Shown: positions 1 through 11,229 of the stretch, in pieces
Layout: each line of letters opens with the position of its first letter
How positions within the stretch are numbered: the first letter of the stretch is position 1
Assembly (NCBI GenBank): GCA_022750415.1
Contig: JAKIVT010000005.1
Coordinates: 1 to 46,692 of the forward strand
DNA: 46,692 nt
Reading direction: 5' to 3'
Source: Thermoplasmata archaeon
GTDB taxonomy: Archaea; Thermoplasmatota; Thermoplasmata; Lutacidiplasmatales; UBA184
Notes under the pieces: model-generated
What the model was told of the DNA's origin: nothing
What the model saw: the letters and a program-made list of their open reading frames with translations, nothing else
The model's database searches: none
Position numbers and translations under genes: made by a program

Positions 1-618
1 CCGCTGCCGTTCGGCGAGCTCCTTCGCGCCCATCCAGGTCTGCTCGTTGCAGACGTACACGCCCTGGGGCGCGACGAGGGGGTGGATCCGCGGGTGCGTT
101 TGCCAACGGGAGATGAATCCGGCCGCATTGTCGAGGGGCGCCCCCTTCTGGGTCGTCAGTTCGGGGTCGAGGACGGCCCAGCCAAGGAACCCACGGGCCC
201 CCAGCGAATCGACCGCGCGCGCCACCGCATCCTCGAAATAGTACAGGTCGAGGAACGAGGTGGTCCCCGACAGCAGCATCTCCGCCACGCCCGCGAGCGC
301 GCCGGCCTCGACGTCCGCCTCCGTCCGCTTCGCGTCGACCGCGAACAACCTCTCCAGGAACCCGCCGAGGTCCCGGTCGTCCGCGAGGCCTCGCAATGGC
401 CCCATGGCCACGTGCGTGTGGGCGTTGACGAACCCGGGAACGAGGGCGAATCGGTGCGCGTCCTCCACCGTCGCTCCCTCCGTCGGGGCGCTCGGCGCGA
501 CGTGGGTGAACCGGCCGTGCTCGACCCGCACGTCGGCGCGCACGACGCGGCGACTCTGGTCCTGCGTGACGACGAGCGCGTTTCGGTAGACCGTCGGGGG
601 CGCTTCGGGCGCGCTCAT
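1..618 (-). CDS. Amidohydrolase of the SAH/MTA deaminase / chlorohydrolase-like type, 3' end cut off by window edge
   Basis: Reverse-strand reading from CAT at 616-618 gives MSAPEAPPTVYRNALVVTQDQ...VPGFVNAHTHVAMGPLRGLADDRDL..., with the metal-binding NAHTH motif. Open to window position 1, so absent from the ORF track. Confidence 0.85.
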   Translation of the reverse strand, partial: MSAPEAPPTVYRNALVVTQDQSRRVVRADVRVEHGRFTHVAPSAPTEGATVEDAHRFALVPGFVNAHTHVAMGPLRGLADDRDLGGFLERLFAVDAKRTEADVEAGALAGVAEMLLSGTTSFLDLYYFEDAVARAVDSLGARGFLGWAVLDPELTTQKGAPLDNAAGFISRWQTHPRIHPLVAPQGVYVCNEQTWMGAKELAERQR

Positions 619-642
619 CTCGCCCGCGCGGACGAGGGGGGC

Positions 643-1599
643 TTACAAGTGGTTTCGCCCGCCCGAAAGACGGGGCGAACCTTCCGCGGCGAGCTCGGGG
701 AGGTCCCGCAACCCCTCTTCGGCCCTCGCTTCGGCAGGCCCGAGGTCCCGGAGGATCTTTCGGATCCAGGGCCGGGAGAACACCGCGACGAACGGCACGA
801 CGGCGAGAACGACGAGGATTCCGTCCACCCAGTACCCCGGCACCCACCCGGCCGAGGGCATCCCGAGGATCGTCGCGCCCGTGTTCGGGATGAGGACGAC
901 CGCGCCCACGACGCCGATGGCCAGGGCAATGTAGGTGAGGCCGAGCATCCGGATGTTGGAGATGTTCGCGAGCTCCGCGATCCGGTTCGAGGTCCGGGAA
1001 AGTTGGTTCGCCGCCTCGGCGATCCGGTTGGCCTCTTCCGCGCTCCGGAGCAGGATGAGGTCGGAGAGCGACTGTTGGACCGAGGCGGCGAACTCGCGGG
1101 CCCGGTCCACCTCCCGGGAGACGGCGGCGAGGGCGGTCTCCGCGCCGGGAAAGCGACTGGACGAGGGCCCCTCCACCTCGGCGGCCACGACGACGGCCCG
1201 CCCGATGTGCGCCCGGAGGGCCGCGACCTCCCGCTGCTTGGCCCAAATCGTGGAGCCCTGTACCTCCCGGCCCCGCCGTTGCAGGTTGGAGAGATGCTCG
1301 TCGACCGCCTCCGCCTGGTCGAGGTAGGCGCGCGCGGCGTCGGCGAGCAGGTCGATCAGCTTCGCCGAATCGCCCGCAAGGTGGAACGACCGGCTGAGGC
1401 CCGTCGACGGGGACGGCTCCCCCAGGAAGGTGACCGCGTTCGGTTGGATCCAGACCCCCCGCCAGGAGGGTCCGGAAGGCCCGGGGATGGGCAGGGCCAG
1501 CAGGGTTCCGGCCGCCCCGTGTTGGACGGCGTGCGGTGGGGGCTTGTCCGGCGGATTGCCGAGCAGTTTCAGGACGTCGGCGAGCGGCCCTTCCCCCAT
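643..1599 (-). CDS. CorA-like membrane protein (degenerate), two C-terminal TM segments
   Basis: 318 aa; long helical region followed by two hydrophobic segments and ILGMP where CorA proteins carry GMN. Confidence 0.5.
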   Translation of the reverse strand: MGEGPLADVLKLLGNPPDKPPPHAVQHGAAGTLLALPIPGPSGPSWRGVWIQPNAVTFLGEPSPSTGLSRSFHLAGDSAKLIDLLADAARAYLDQAEAVDEHLSNLQRRGREVQGSTIWAKQREVAALRAHIGRAVVVAAEVEGPSSSRFPGAETALAAVSREVDRAREFAASVQQSLSDLILLRSAEEANRIAEAANQLSRTSNRIAELANISNIRMLGLTYIALAIGVVGAVVLIPNTGATILGMPSAGWVPGYWVDGILVVLAVVPFVAVFSRPWIRKILRDLGPAEARAEEGLRDLPELAAEGSPRLSGGRNHL

Positions 1600-1684
1600 G
1601 GTCCGGTCGACGCGCCCCCGCGGGAGGTTCGCGGGGTCGGCGGCTTAAACACTGGCCCGGACGCGCCGCACCCGGCGCGGGGGC

Positions 1685-3646
<1,962 letters not shown>

Positions 3647-3772
3647 TTATAACGCTTGGCTCGGAGCGGCATTTTCGGGTGGTGGAGGACCGTTCCGGGC
3701 GGCCCTCCGGGCGGCTGGAACCGGGGCCTCGGAGAACGCTCAAGTTATGGTCCGTACCGGCTGGGAATCCGC

Positions 3773-4531
3773 GTGTCGACCCCTCCGGCGCAGCCGTCCG
3801 CGGCGGGTCCCGGGCTCGCGCCGTCCCACGCGATCGACGAGGGCCACAAGGCCCACGGTGCGGACAAGCTCGAAGATTCCGTGTTCGGCGTCCTCGACGG
3901 TGTGATCACCGCGGTCTCGCTCTCGGTCGCGACCGCCGGGGTCGTCCGGCTCGACCACGCCGGTGTGTTCCTCACGGTGGTCGCCGCCGCCGTCGCCGGG
4001 GCGTTGTCGATGTTCTCGGGCGCGCTCCTCTCCGCCCGGGGAAAGCGCGACCTGGTCGCGCGGGAGCGGGCCCGCGAGGAACGGGAGGTCGACGAGAAAC
4101 CGGAGGAGGAGCGGCGGGAGGTCCACGACATCTACCGGGCCCGCGGCTTCACCGAGGAGGAGACCGAGATTCTGCTCCGTCGGATCACGTCGGACCGGAA
4201 GCTGTGGATCGACACCATGATGCGCGACGAGCTCGGCCTCCCTCCGGAGGTCGAAGCCGAACCGCTCACCCATGCCGGGACGATCGGCGCGTACTACCTT
4301 CTCGGTGGGATCCTTCCCGCGCTTCCGTTCCTGACCGGCTGGCTTCCCGTCTTTCAGGAACTCGAACTCTCCGTGGCGATCGCCTCGGCGGAGCTGGCGG
4401 CGGTCGGGGTCTTTGAGGCGCACTACGCGGGCAAGCGGTGGTTCCAGGGTCTCGGCGAGATCCTCCTCATCGGGCTCGGCACGGCCGTGGCGGTCCTGCT
4501 GGTCACCCTCGTCCTCCAGCCCGGACTGTAG
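3773..4531 (+). CDS. VIT1/CCC1-family Fe/Mn transporter
   Basis: KLEDSVFGVLDGVITAVSLSVATAG plus SMFSGALLSARGKRD and C-terminal TM segments; GTG start proposed at 3773 inside the longer ORF from 3656. Confidence 0.85.
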   Translation: MSTPPAQPSAAGPGLAPSHAIDEGHKAHGADKLEDSVFGVLDGVITAVSLSVATAGVVRLDHAGVFLTVVAAAVAGALSMFSGALLSARGKRDLVARERAREEREVDEKPEEERREVHDIYRARGFTEEETEILLRRITSDRKLWIDTMMRDELGLPPEVEAEPLTHAGTIGAYYLLGGILPALPFLTGWLPVFQELELSVAIASAELAAVGVFEAHYAGKRWFQGLGEILLIGLGTAVAVLLVTLVLQPGL

Positions 4532-4580
4532 GCGCGCGCCAAGCCCCAAATAGAGGGGTCCGGTGGTCGGGGCGGGACCG

Positions 4581-5159
4581 ATGCCGGAGGAACCGCCCCC
4601 TGCCGTCGAGGACGAGGAGGCGCCGGAGCCGGCCGTTCCCGCGAAGCCGAGCTCTCCCGCCGAGGACTGGGAGAAGCGGTTCACCTACCTGTACGCGGAC
4701 TTCGAGAACTTCCGCCGTCGGACGGACCGGGACCGCGTGGCCGTTCGGCAACGGACCCAGGCCGAGCTGCTGAAGGGGGTCCTCCCGATCGTCGAGGCCG
4801 CCGAGAAGGCGGTCGAGGCGGTCCGGGCCCGGCCTCCGAAGGACCCTCTTCGCAAGGGAGTGGAGATGCTCGAGAAATCGATCGGCTCTTTCCTCTCCGA
4901 GCAGGGAGTCGAGCAGGTGGGCACCCCCGGCGAATCGTTCCGCCCCGAGGAGCACGAGGCGGTCGCCGAGGCGGCTCCGACGGAGGACGTTCCGGAAGGT
5001 CACGTGGCCGAGGTCGTCCAGCGCGGCTACCGGTTCCCCGGAGGACTCCTGCGTCCTGCGAAGGTCGTGGTGGCTCGCCGGCCGGCCCCGACACCGCCGA
5101 CTCCGACCGCCCCGAGCGAGGCGGAGGAAATCTCCGACCCCGCCGACCCGGGGCCCTAA
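4581..5159 (+). CDS. grpE: GrpE nucleotide-exchange co-chaperone
   Basis: LYADFENFRRRTDRDR, long helix, FRPEEHEAV...VAEVVQRGYRFPGGLLRPAKVVVA. TATA-like CCAAATAGAG about 30 nt upstream supports ATG 4581. Confidence 0.92.
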   Translation: MPEEPPPAVEDEEAPEPAVPAKPSSPAEDWEKRFTYLYADFENFRRRTDRDRVAVRQRTQAELLKGVLPIVEAAEKAVEAVRARPPKDPLRKGVEMLEKSIGSFLSEQGVEQVGTPGESFRPEEHEAVAEAAPTEDVPEGHVAEVVQRGYRFPGGLLRPAKVVVARRPAPTPPTPTAPSEAEEISDPADPGP

Positions 5160-5177
5160 GGTATCGAGGAGTCCACG

Positions 5178-6485
5178 ATGGAGCGGAGTTCGGAGATCCC
5201 GGGGTTCTACAAGCTGTCCACCGAGGAGCGCCGCCGGTTCATCCAAGAGTGGGGCGGCCTCACCGACGAAGAGGCCCGCTCGTACGAATTCCCTCCGGGG
5301 ATCGACCCAGGGCTGTTCGGCCGGATGATCGAGAACGTCGTCGGCGCCTTCGCGTTCCCGCTCGGCATCGCGACGAACTTCCGGATCAACGGACGCGACG
5401 TGCTCGTCCCGATGGCGATCGAGGAGCCGAGCGTCGTCGCCGCCGCCTCGAACTCCGCCAAGGTCGCCCGGGCGACCGGAGGGTTCCGCGCTTCGACGAC
5501 TCCCCCGGTCATGATCGGCCAGATCCAGGTCCTGGACGTCCACGACCCGGCCGGAGGCCGGCACCGGATCCTCGATGCGAAGGACCGGCTGATCGCCGCG
5601 GCGAACGCCCGCGACCCGATGCTCGTCAAGTTCGGTGGCGGCGCGAAGGACCTCGAGGTCCGAATCGTTCCGTCGCCCCGCGGGACGATGCTCGTCGTCC
5701 ACCTCCTCGTCGACGCTCGGGATGCTGGCGGGATGAACGCGGTCAACACGATGTGCGAGGCGCTCGCGCCCGAGGTGGCGAAGCTCTCGGGGGGCCGGGT
5801 CGTCCTCCGGATCATCTCGAACCTCGCCGTATTCCGACTTGCCCGGGCCACCGCGACCTTCCCGGCCGACAAGCTCGCCACCGACCACGCCACCGGCCCG
5901 GAGGTCGTCGAGGCAATCCTCGACGCCTACACGCTGGCGGCGGTCGACCCGTTCCGGTGCGCGACGCACAACAAGGGGATCATGAACGGCATCTCGGCGG
6001 TCGTGGTGGCGACCGGTAACGACTTCCGCGCCATCGAGAGCGGAGCGCACACGTACGCGGCGTACCTGGCGAAGGACGACGGCGGCGTGGTCAAACCGCT
6101 CTCGACCTACGAGAAGGACGCCCACGGCGACCTCGTCGCCACGATCGAGCTCCCCGTGGCCGTCGGGTTGATCGGTGGGGCGACCGCGGTGCATCCCACG
6201 GCGAAGGCGAACGTGAAGCTCCTCGGCGTGAAGCACGCCCACGAGCTGGCGGAAATCCTCGCTGCGGTGGGCCTCGCCCAGAACTTCGGCGCGCTCCGGG
6301 CCCTCGCCACCGAGGGGATTCAGCGGGGCCACATGGGTCTCCACGCCCGCAACATCGCCGCCACCGCCGGCGCGCGACCGGACGAGGTCGACCGGGTCGT
6401 CGAACGCCTCGTCGCCGAGCACGCGATCCGCATCGACCGGGCGAAGGAGATCCTCGAGGAACTCCGCCGCGGCGCCACGCCGTGA
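5178..6485 (+). CDS. Hydroxymethylglutaryl-CoA reductase, class II-like
   Basis: 435 aa; FYKLSTEERRRFI, MIENVVGAFAFPLGIATNFRINGRDVLVPMAIEEPSVVAAASNSAK, GIMNGISAVVVATGNDFRAIE. Confidence 0.95.
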   Translation: MERSSEIPGFYKLSTEERRRFIQEWGGLTDEEARSYEFPPGIDPGLFGRMIENVVGAFAFPLGIATNFRINGRDVLVPMAIEEPSVVAAASNSAKVARATGGFRASTTPPVMIGQIQVLDVHDPAGGRHRILDAKDRLIAAANARDPMLVKFGGGAKDLEVRIVPSPRGTMLVVHLLVDARDAGGMNAVNTMCEALAPEVAKLSGGRVVLRIISNLAVFRLARATATFPADKLATDHATGPEVVEAILDAYTLAAVDPFRCATHNKGIMNGISAVVVATGNDFRAIESGAHTYAAYLAKDDGGVVKPLSTYEKDAHGDLVATIELPVAVGLIGGATAVHPTAKANVKLLGVKHAHELAEILAAVGLAQNFGALRALATEGIQRGHMGLHARNIAATAGARPDEVDRVVERLVAEHAIRIDRAKEILEELRRGATP

Positions 6486-7078
6486 CGATCGTCGGCGTCC
6501 TCGCCCTGCAGGGGGACTTTCCGGAACATCGGGCGGCGTTCGCCAAGGTCGTCGGCCCGAACGGAGTCCAGCTCATCCGCACCGCCCGTGAGCTCGCGAA
6601 GGTCGATGCCCTCGTCCTTCCGGGCGGCGAGAGCACCGCCATCTCCGAGCTCCTGGACAAAGGGGGACTGCGGGTCGCCCTAACCGAGCGGATCGGCCGC
6701 GGACTTCCGGTCCTGGGCACGTGCGCGGGTCTCATCGTGCTCGCCCAACGGCTCGAGACGAGCTCGGGAGGCCGGGACCCGGTGTCGCTCGGCGCCCTCG
6801 ATGTGACGGTGCGACGCAACGACTACGGTCGGCAGCGCGAATCGTTCGAGGCCCCGGTCCGGGTCGAGGGGCTCCGCGGCCCCAAGTTTCCCGGCGTGTT
6901 CATCCGGGCGCCCCGGATCCTGGAGGTCGGGCGGGCCGTGCAACCGTTCGCGTGGCGCGACGAGGAGGTGGTCGGCGTGCGGGCCGGCGCCATCTGGGGC
7001 CTGACCTTCCACCCCGAGCTGTCCGGGGACTCCCGAGTCGCCGAGGCATTCCTCGCGGAGAACGTTCCCGGCGCTTAG
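6482..7078 (+). CDS. pdxT: Pyridoxal 5'-phosphate synthase glutaminase subunit PdxT
   Basis: VGVLALQGDFPEH, LPGGESTAI, GTCAGLIVLA, GLTFHPEL; GTG start overlaps the HMG-CoA reductase stop by 4 nt. Confidence 0.95.
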   Translation: MTIVGVLALQGDFPEHRAAFAKVVGPNGVQLIRTARELAKVDALVLPGGESTAISELLDKGGLRVALTERIGRGLPVLGTCAGLIVLAQRLETSSGGRDPVSLGALDVTVRRNDYGRQRESFEAPVRVEGLRGPKFPGVFIRAPRILEVGRAVQPFAWRDEEVVGVRAGAIWGLTFHPELSGDSRVAEAFLAENVPGA

Positions 7079-7503
7079 CGCAGCAGCGACGCGAGGACGA
7101 GCACCGCCACCACCATCGCCGCGCCGACCCCCGCCGCGATCCACCACGAGATCCGGGACGGGCTCTTCCACGAGCCGAAGAACAGCGGGAGAGGTCCGAC
7201 GAGGACGACGCCCCCGGAACCCGAGCGGGGGGGAGCGCCTTCTGGCCCGTCGACGCCCAACGGTTCGAGCGCGAACTCCATCCCGAACGCGAGCGGCAGT
7301 AGAACGAGGCCGAGGAAGATCGCGAGCACTCCTCCGAGGAAGAGGGCCGACGCGCCCCCAACGAAGACCGGGACGAAAACGACCAGCTCGAGGTGCGCGG
7401 CCCCCGTCGCCACCGCCGCCACCACGAGGGCGACGCCGAGGACGAGGAACCCAGGCCCGGCCCAACGACGAGCGTTCATCACCGGGTCGTCACGTCCCTT
7501 CAC
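7075..7503 (-). CDS. DUF131/TIGR00304-type archaeal membrane protein
   Basis: 142 aa, several TM segments with the GGVVLVGPLPLFFGS motif. Confidence 0.65.
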   Translation of the reverse strand: MKGRDDPVMNARRWAGPGFLVLGVALVVAAVATGAAHLELVVFVPVFVGGASALFLGGVLAIFLGLVLLPLAFGMEFALEPLGVDGPEGAPPRSGSGGVVLVGPLPLFFGSWKSPSRISWWIAAGVGAAMVVAVLVLASLLR

Positions 7504-7531
7504 GGGTCATCGAGGTTGCGGACCACCCGCA

Positions 7532-9010
7532 TCAGTGGTAGGTGTCGAACCGGTACGGCTCGAGGGGCGTTTCGCCGATCGCCATGAGGAACTCGGGCAC
7601 CGTGAGGACCGGGCGAGGGTACAGGTCGGAGTCGTCGAGCGCGATCCTCGGGCACGCCGTGTTGACGTACGCCTCGACGTCGCGCCCCTCGAGGTCCCGG
7701 GGGTCGATCCGGTCGGAGACGAACACCTCCGCGTCGAGCCCGCGGGCCCGCGCCCGCGCTTGCAGGACGAGAGCGGTCGGGTTCCGGTTCTGGCCCGCTA
7801 ACGTCGAGACAAGGATCCCCCACCGGCGGGCGCCGCGGGTCTTCGCGACGAGCAATTGACGCCGCCGCACCAGCTGGCCCCGGTCGACCGGTAGCTCGAT
7901 CTCCCCCCGGAGCGGGTCGAGGGACCACACCGGCTTCTCGACGGCGAAGGCGAGGCCGAGCGGATGGAACCGCCCGGTTCCGAGGAAGAGGAACGCGTCG
8001 ACGTCAGCGGCCACCGACTCCGCCGTGGTGTAGTTGCACCCGAGCGCCTGCGCCGCGTACTGGAGTCGCCGGTCGCCGGTCCCGAGTCGGACGGTGTAGC
8101 CGAGCGCCTCGAGGGCCGTGACGAACGGCCCGAGGAGGTCGAGGTGCTGGACGGAGGCCACGATCCCGAGCCGTCGCGGGACTCCGGCGTCGCGCACCCG
8201 CTCGGCGAGCGCCGTGGGGTCGCCGCCCGGGTCCCGCATCTCCACGAAGTAGGTCGTGCGGTCCAACGGTACGTTCGGGATCGGGGCGTGGCCGAGCACC
8301 ACCAACGCATCGGCGCCCGGTGTCTCCGAGGGCGAGGGAAAGTCGCACGCACCGAAACAGGCGCGGGACGCGACGACGACGGGGACGCCGACGGCGTCGC
8401 GGATCGCCGCGGCGAGGTCGTGGGCGTTCCGGACCAACCCAGCCGGTACCTGGAGGACGACCTTGGTGTGATGGCCTTCCCGCAGCGCCGCGAACAACGG
8501 CTCGCCGACGGTGGGAAGGACGATCGCCTGGGGCGGGAAATGGGAGGTCGGGTGGGCCAGCGCCGTCGAAGCCTGCTCGGACTCCTCGGTGAGCCGCTCC
8601 ATCAGCCGGTCGAGCGCGGCCTGGTTGTCCGAGTAGTACAATCGCTGTCGGGCGGCCGCCGGTTCGAGCCAGGCGAACGCGTCGTGTTCTCGGCTGAGCC
8701 GGGGCACCGACGTCGCCGCGACCTCGACGCCGAAGGCGTGGAGCCGCCACCGGCGACCGTCCGGCCCCTCGAATCGGACGCTCCAATTCAACGGGTCGAG
8801 CGCGCGCAGCTCCGTGAGTCCGGTCTCCTCGGCGAGCTCGCGCCGCAGGGCCGAAGGGAGGTCCGGGTCCTTCGCGTCGACCTTGCCCGAGACGGGGACC
8901 CAGATCCGGCCGCGCTTCGGGGGGCGACGGAACAGGAGGAAGCGAGTCGGAGAGCGCGCGAACAGGTACCCTTCGACACACTCTTGGTCGACGGCCTCGT
9001 CAGCCGCCAC
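7532..9010 (-). CDS. NUDIX hydrolase domain fused to diphthamide synthase Dph2-like domain
   Basis: N-terminus: GKVDAKDPDLPSALRRELAEETGL (NUDIX-like). C-terminus: three Dph2-type Cys contexts, ACFGACDF, LGCNYTT and NTACPRIA. Confidence 0.87.
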   Translation of the reverse strand: MAADEAVDQECVEGYLFARSPTRFLLFRRPPKRGRIWVPVSGKVDAKDPDLPSALRRELAEETGLTELRALDPLNWSVRFEGPDGRRWRLHAFGVEVAATSVPRLSREHDAFAWLEPAAARQRLYYSDNQAALDRLMERLTEESEQASTALAHPTSHFPPQAIVLPTVGEPLFAALREGHHTKVVLQVPAGLVRNAHDLAAAIRDAVGVPVVVASRACFGACDFPSPSETPGADALVVLGHAPIPNVPLDRTTYFVEMRDPGGDPTALAERVRDAGVPRRLGIVASVQHLDLLGPFVTALEALGYTVRLGTGDRRLQYAAQALGCNYTTAESVAADVDAFLFLGTGRFHPLGLAFAVEKPVWSLDPLRGEIELPVDRGQLVRRRQLLVAKTRGARRWGILVSTLAGQNRNPTALVLQARARARGLDAEVFVSDRIDPRDLEGRDVEAYVNTACPRIALDDSDLYPRPVLTVPEFLMAIGETPLEPYRFDTYH

Positions 9011-9416
9011 CGGGCCCTCGCCGGGAGAGGAGCTTCAGGATTGCCTCGGCCGGTTCGCCGCCCGCGGCGGCGAGAGCGCCGAGCGCCTCGCTCCGCTCGA
9101 CGTTCGCCTGCTCCATCACGAGCTGCACGTCTTCCTCTGGCGGGCCGGCCGGCGCGGCCGGTGCCGAAGGGGCGGCGGGAGAAGACCCAACGAGTGGCCC
9201 GGCCGACCGGGCCCGGACGGAGACGTTGCCGACGACTTGGTACGTCCGCACGCCCTGGACCGAGAGGATCGTGACCTCCGGCGCCTGGAAGACATGCTCC
9301 TTGTCCTTCGTCCGGATCACGACCTCCTCCACGCCCTCGATCGGTTCGGTGGTCATCCCGAGGCGGCGCATCGCCAGCTCCATCTGGCGCTGGTTGCGCA
9401 TCCCTCCGGGAATCAT
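9000..9416 (-). CDS. Nascent polypeptide-associated complex protein (archaeal NAC)
   Basis: MIPGGMRNQRQMELAMRRLGMTTEPIEGVEEVVIRTKDKEHVFQAPEV...SVQGVRTYQVVG; C-terminal UBA-like segment EEDVQLVMEQANVERSEALGAL. Confidence 0.93.
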   Translation of the reverse strand: MIPGGMRNQRQMELAMRRLGMTTEPIEGVEEVVIRTKDKEHVFQAPEVTILSVQGVRTYQVVGNVSVRARSAGPLVGSSPAAPSAPAAPAGPPEEDVQLVMEQANVERSEALGALAAAGGEPAEAILKLLSRRGPGGG

Positions 9417-9446
9417 CGACCCCTCCTCGCGTCGGCCGGTGGACCG

Positions 9447-10676
9447 CTACGGCTCGCCCGTTGCCTCGCGGATCTTGGCCTCGAGCTCCCCGTCGACGGC
9501 GGGGTCCTCGTCGTCCTTGGCTCCGGCGCGCGCGTTCCGACGCCGGCGGGTCCGGCGCTCGTCGCGCGATTTGCGGGTCTGGGCGACCAGGTCGTCGAGC
9601 GCCTGCTGGATCGAGGCAAAGAAGTTCCATCCGGTCTCGGTCGCGTGGAAGACCCCGTCGTCGGTGTCGAGCCGGGCCTGGACCGTGGCGTCCCCGGCCC
9701 GGTGGGTCGCGTGGGGCGTGATGTGCAGGCTGAGCAGGACGGGGCGGGTGTTGCGGGCGATGTGCCGCAGCGACTTCGCGACCAACCGGTCGACCTCGGT
9801 GATGATCGTCGGGTCGCCGGAGGCTCGGAGCCCGTGGATCTGGACGTACACGTCGTCGACGTTCGGCTCCGAATCGACCGAGTCGCCGAGGGCGAGACCG
9901 AGAATGTCCGCCTGCGAGACGACGCCGGTCGGGCGCCCGTCCTCGACCACGAAGACGCTCGAGACCTTCTCCCGGGTCATCAACCGGGCCGCCGCGCCGG
10001 TGGTCGTCCCGCGGGGGACGGTCAGGGCGGGCGAGTGCATGATCGTCCCAACCTCGACGTCGAGGGCGTTCCCCGGGCGCTCCGCGTCCTTCTTCCCGCC
10101 GGCGGTCGGCCGCCAGAGGACCCGGCTCAGGTCGGCGACCCCGACGGCGCCCACCAAATGGCCCTTCCGGTCGACGACCGGGAGCGGGTGCTCCTCGAGG
10201 AGGCGGATTTGGTGGAGGAGCATGCCGCACGACTCGGATTCCTGGATGAGGAGCCCAGGGGGGCTCGCCACTTCCTCCACGAGGTGGGCCGCGATCAACG
10301 GCATATCGGGGATGACGCGGACCAGGTCGGTGCGCGAGACGATCCCGAGGAGCTCTCCTTTCTTGCCGACCACGGGGGCGGCGCGAAGGCTGTTGGCGAG
10401 GAGCTGCTCGGCGATGTCACGGAACGTGGTCTGCGGCGTGACGAGCGGAGGGAGGATCAGCAGGTGCTCGACCTTGGTGGTAAGCGGGAGGTTCGTCCGG
10501 CGGGCGAGCGACTCGATCGTGATGAGGCCGACGAGCCGGTTGTTCCGGAGGACCGGGATCTCGTGGATCCCCTTCTCCCGCATCAGTCCGAGCGCCCGGG
10601 AGACCGCGGCGTCCGTCGACAACGTGATCGGATTCGGGGTCATCAACTCGCGCGCGGTCGGTCCGTCGGTGGACAT
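9447..10676 (-). CDS. Tetra-CBS protein with C-terminal S30AE/HPF-like domain
   Basis: Four CBS repeats (ARELMTPNPITLSTD...; GELLGIVSRTDLVRV; GHLVGAVGVADLSRV; GTIMHSPALTVPRG...GVVSQADIL), then DVYVQIHGL...ATVQARLDTDDGVFHATETGWNFFASIQQALDDLVAQTRKSRDERR. Start taken at MSTDGPTARELM. Confidence 0.82.
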   Translation of the reverse strand: MSTDGPTARELMTPNPITLSTDAAVSRALGLMREKGIHEIPVLRNNRLVGLITIESLARRTNLPLTTKVEHLLILPPLVTPQTTFRDIAEQLLANSLRAAPVVGKKGELLGIVSRTDLVRVIPDMPLIAAHLVEEVASPPGLLIQESESCGMLLHQIRLLEEHPLPVVDRKGHLVGAVGVADLSRVLWRPTAGGKKDAERPGNALDVEVGTIMHSPALTVPRGTTTGAAARLMTREKVSSVFVVEDGRPTGVVSQADILGLALGDSVDSEPNVDDVYVQIHGLRASGDPTIITEVDRLVAKSLRHIARNTRPVLLSLHITPHATHRAGDATVQARLDTDDGVFHATETGWNFFASIQQALDDLVAQTRKSRDERRTRRRRNARAGAKDDEDPAVDGELEAKIREATGEP

Positions 10677-10722
10677 GTTCGATTCCGGATGGCGGGCCGG
10701 GGGCATAGCGTTTGGGCGGGCC

Positions 10723-11229
10723 CTAGCGGAGGTCGCGGGCCATCTGGTAGCCGCTCTCCCCATCGGAGTAGTAGCCGCGCAAGAGGTCCGTCACGCCGAA
10801 TCGGAACCGGGTGTAGAAGCGGATCGCGGACACGTTCGAGACCCGGACCTCGAGGGTGGCGCGACGCATCCCCCGCACGCGGCATCGCTCGAGGAACTCG
10901 TTCATGAGCGCGGTGCCGACGCCCCGGGTCCGCCAATTCCGTTCGACGGCGAACATCAGGATCCGGGCCTCGCCCTCGATCTGGGTGACGCCCAGGAGGA
11001 ACCCGACCGGGGTGCCGGAGGGGTCCGCGGCGATGAGGAATCCGGACGGCCACTGCTGGCTGAGGGAGAAGTATAGCGACGAGTCGTAGTGCTCGTGCAA
11101 CGACTCCGCGACGATGTGGGACACGACCGGTACGTCCCGGGGCTGGAACCCCCGAAGCGTGGCGCCGGGCGCACTCGCCGGCACGGTCGACTGTTGCGCG
11201 CGGTCGGCGGATTCAGCGATACATCTCAC
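10723..11229 (-). CDS. GNAT acetyltransferase, RimI-like
   Basis: LRGFQPRDVPVVSHI, ILMFAVERNWRTRGVGTALMNEFLERCRVRGMRRATLEVRVSNVSAIRFYTRFRF. Confidence 0.9.
   Translation of the reverse strand: MRCIAESADRAQQSTVPASAPGATLRGFQPRDVPVVSHIVAESLHEHYDSSLYFSLSQQWPSGFLIAADPSGTPVGFLLGVTQIEGEARILMFAVERNWRTRGVGTALMNEFLERCRVRGMRRATLEVRVSNVSAIRFYTRFRFGVTDLLRGYYSDGESGYQMARDLR

Noticed and set aside
4503-6422. 639-aa minus ORF opposite grpE and HMG-CoA reductase
   Set aside because: GC-driven antisense ORF without motifs; real genes lie on plus.
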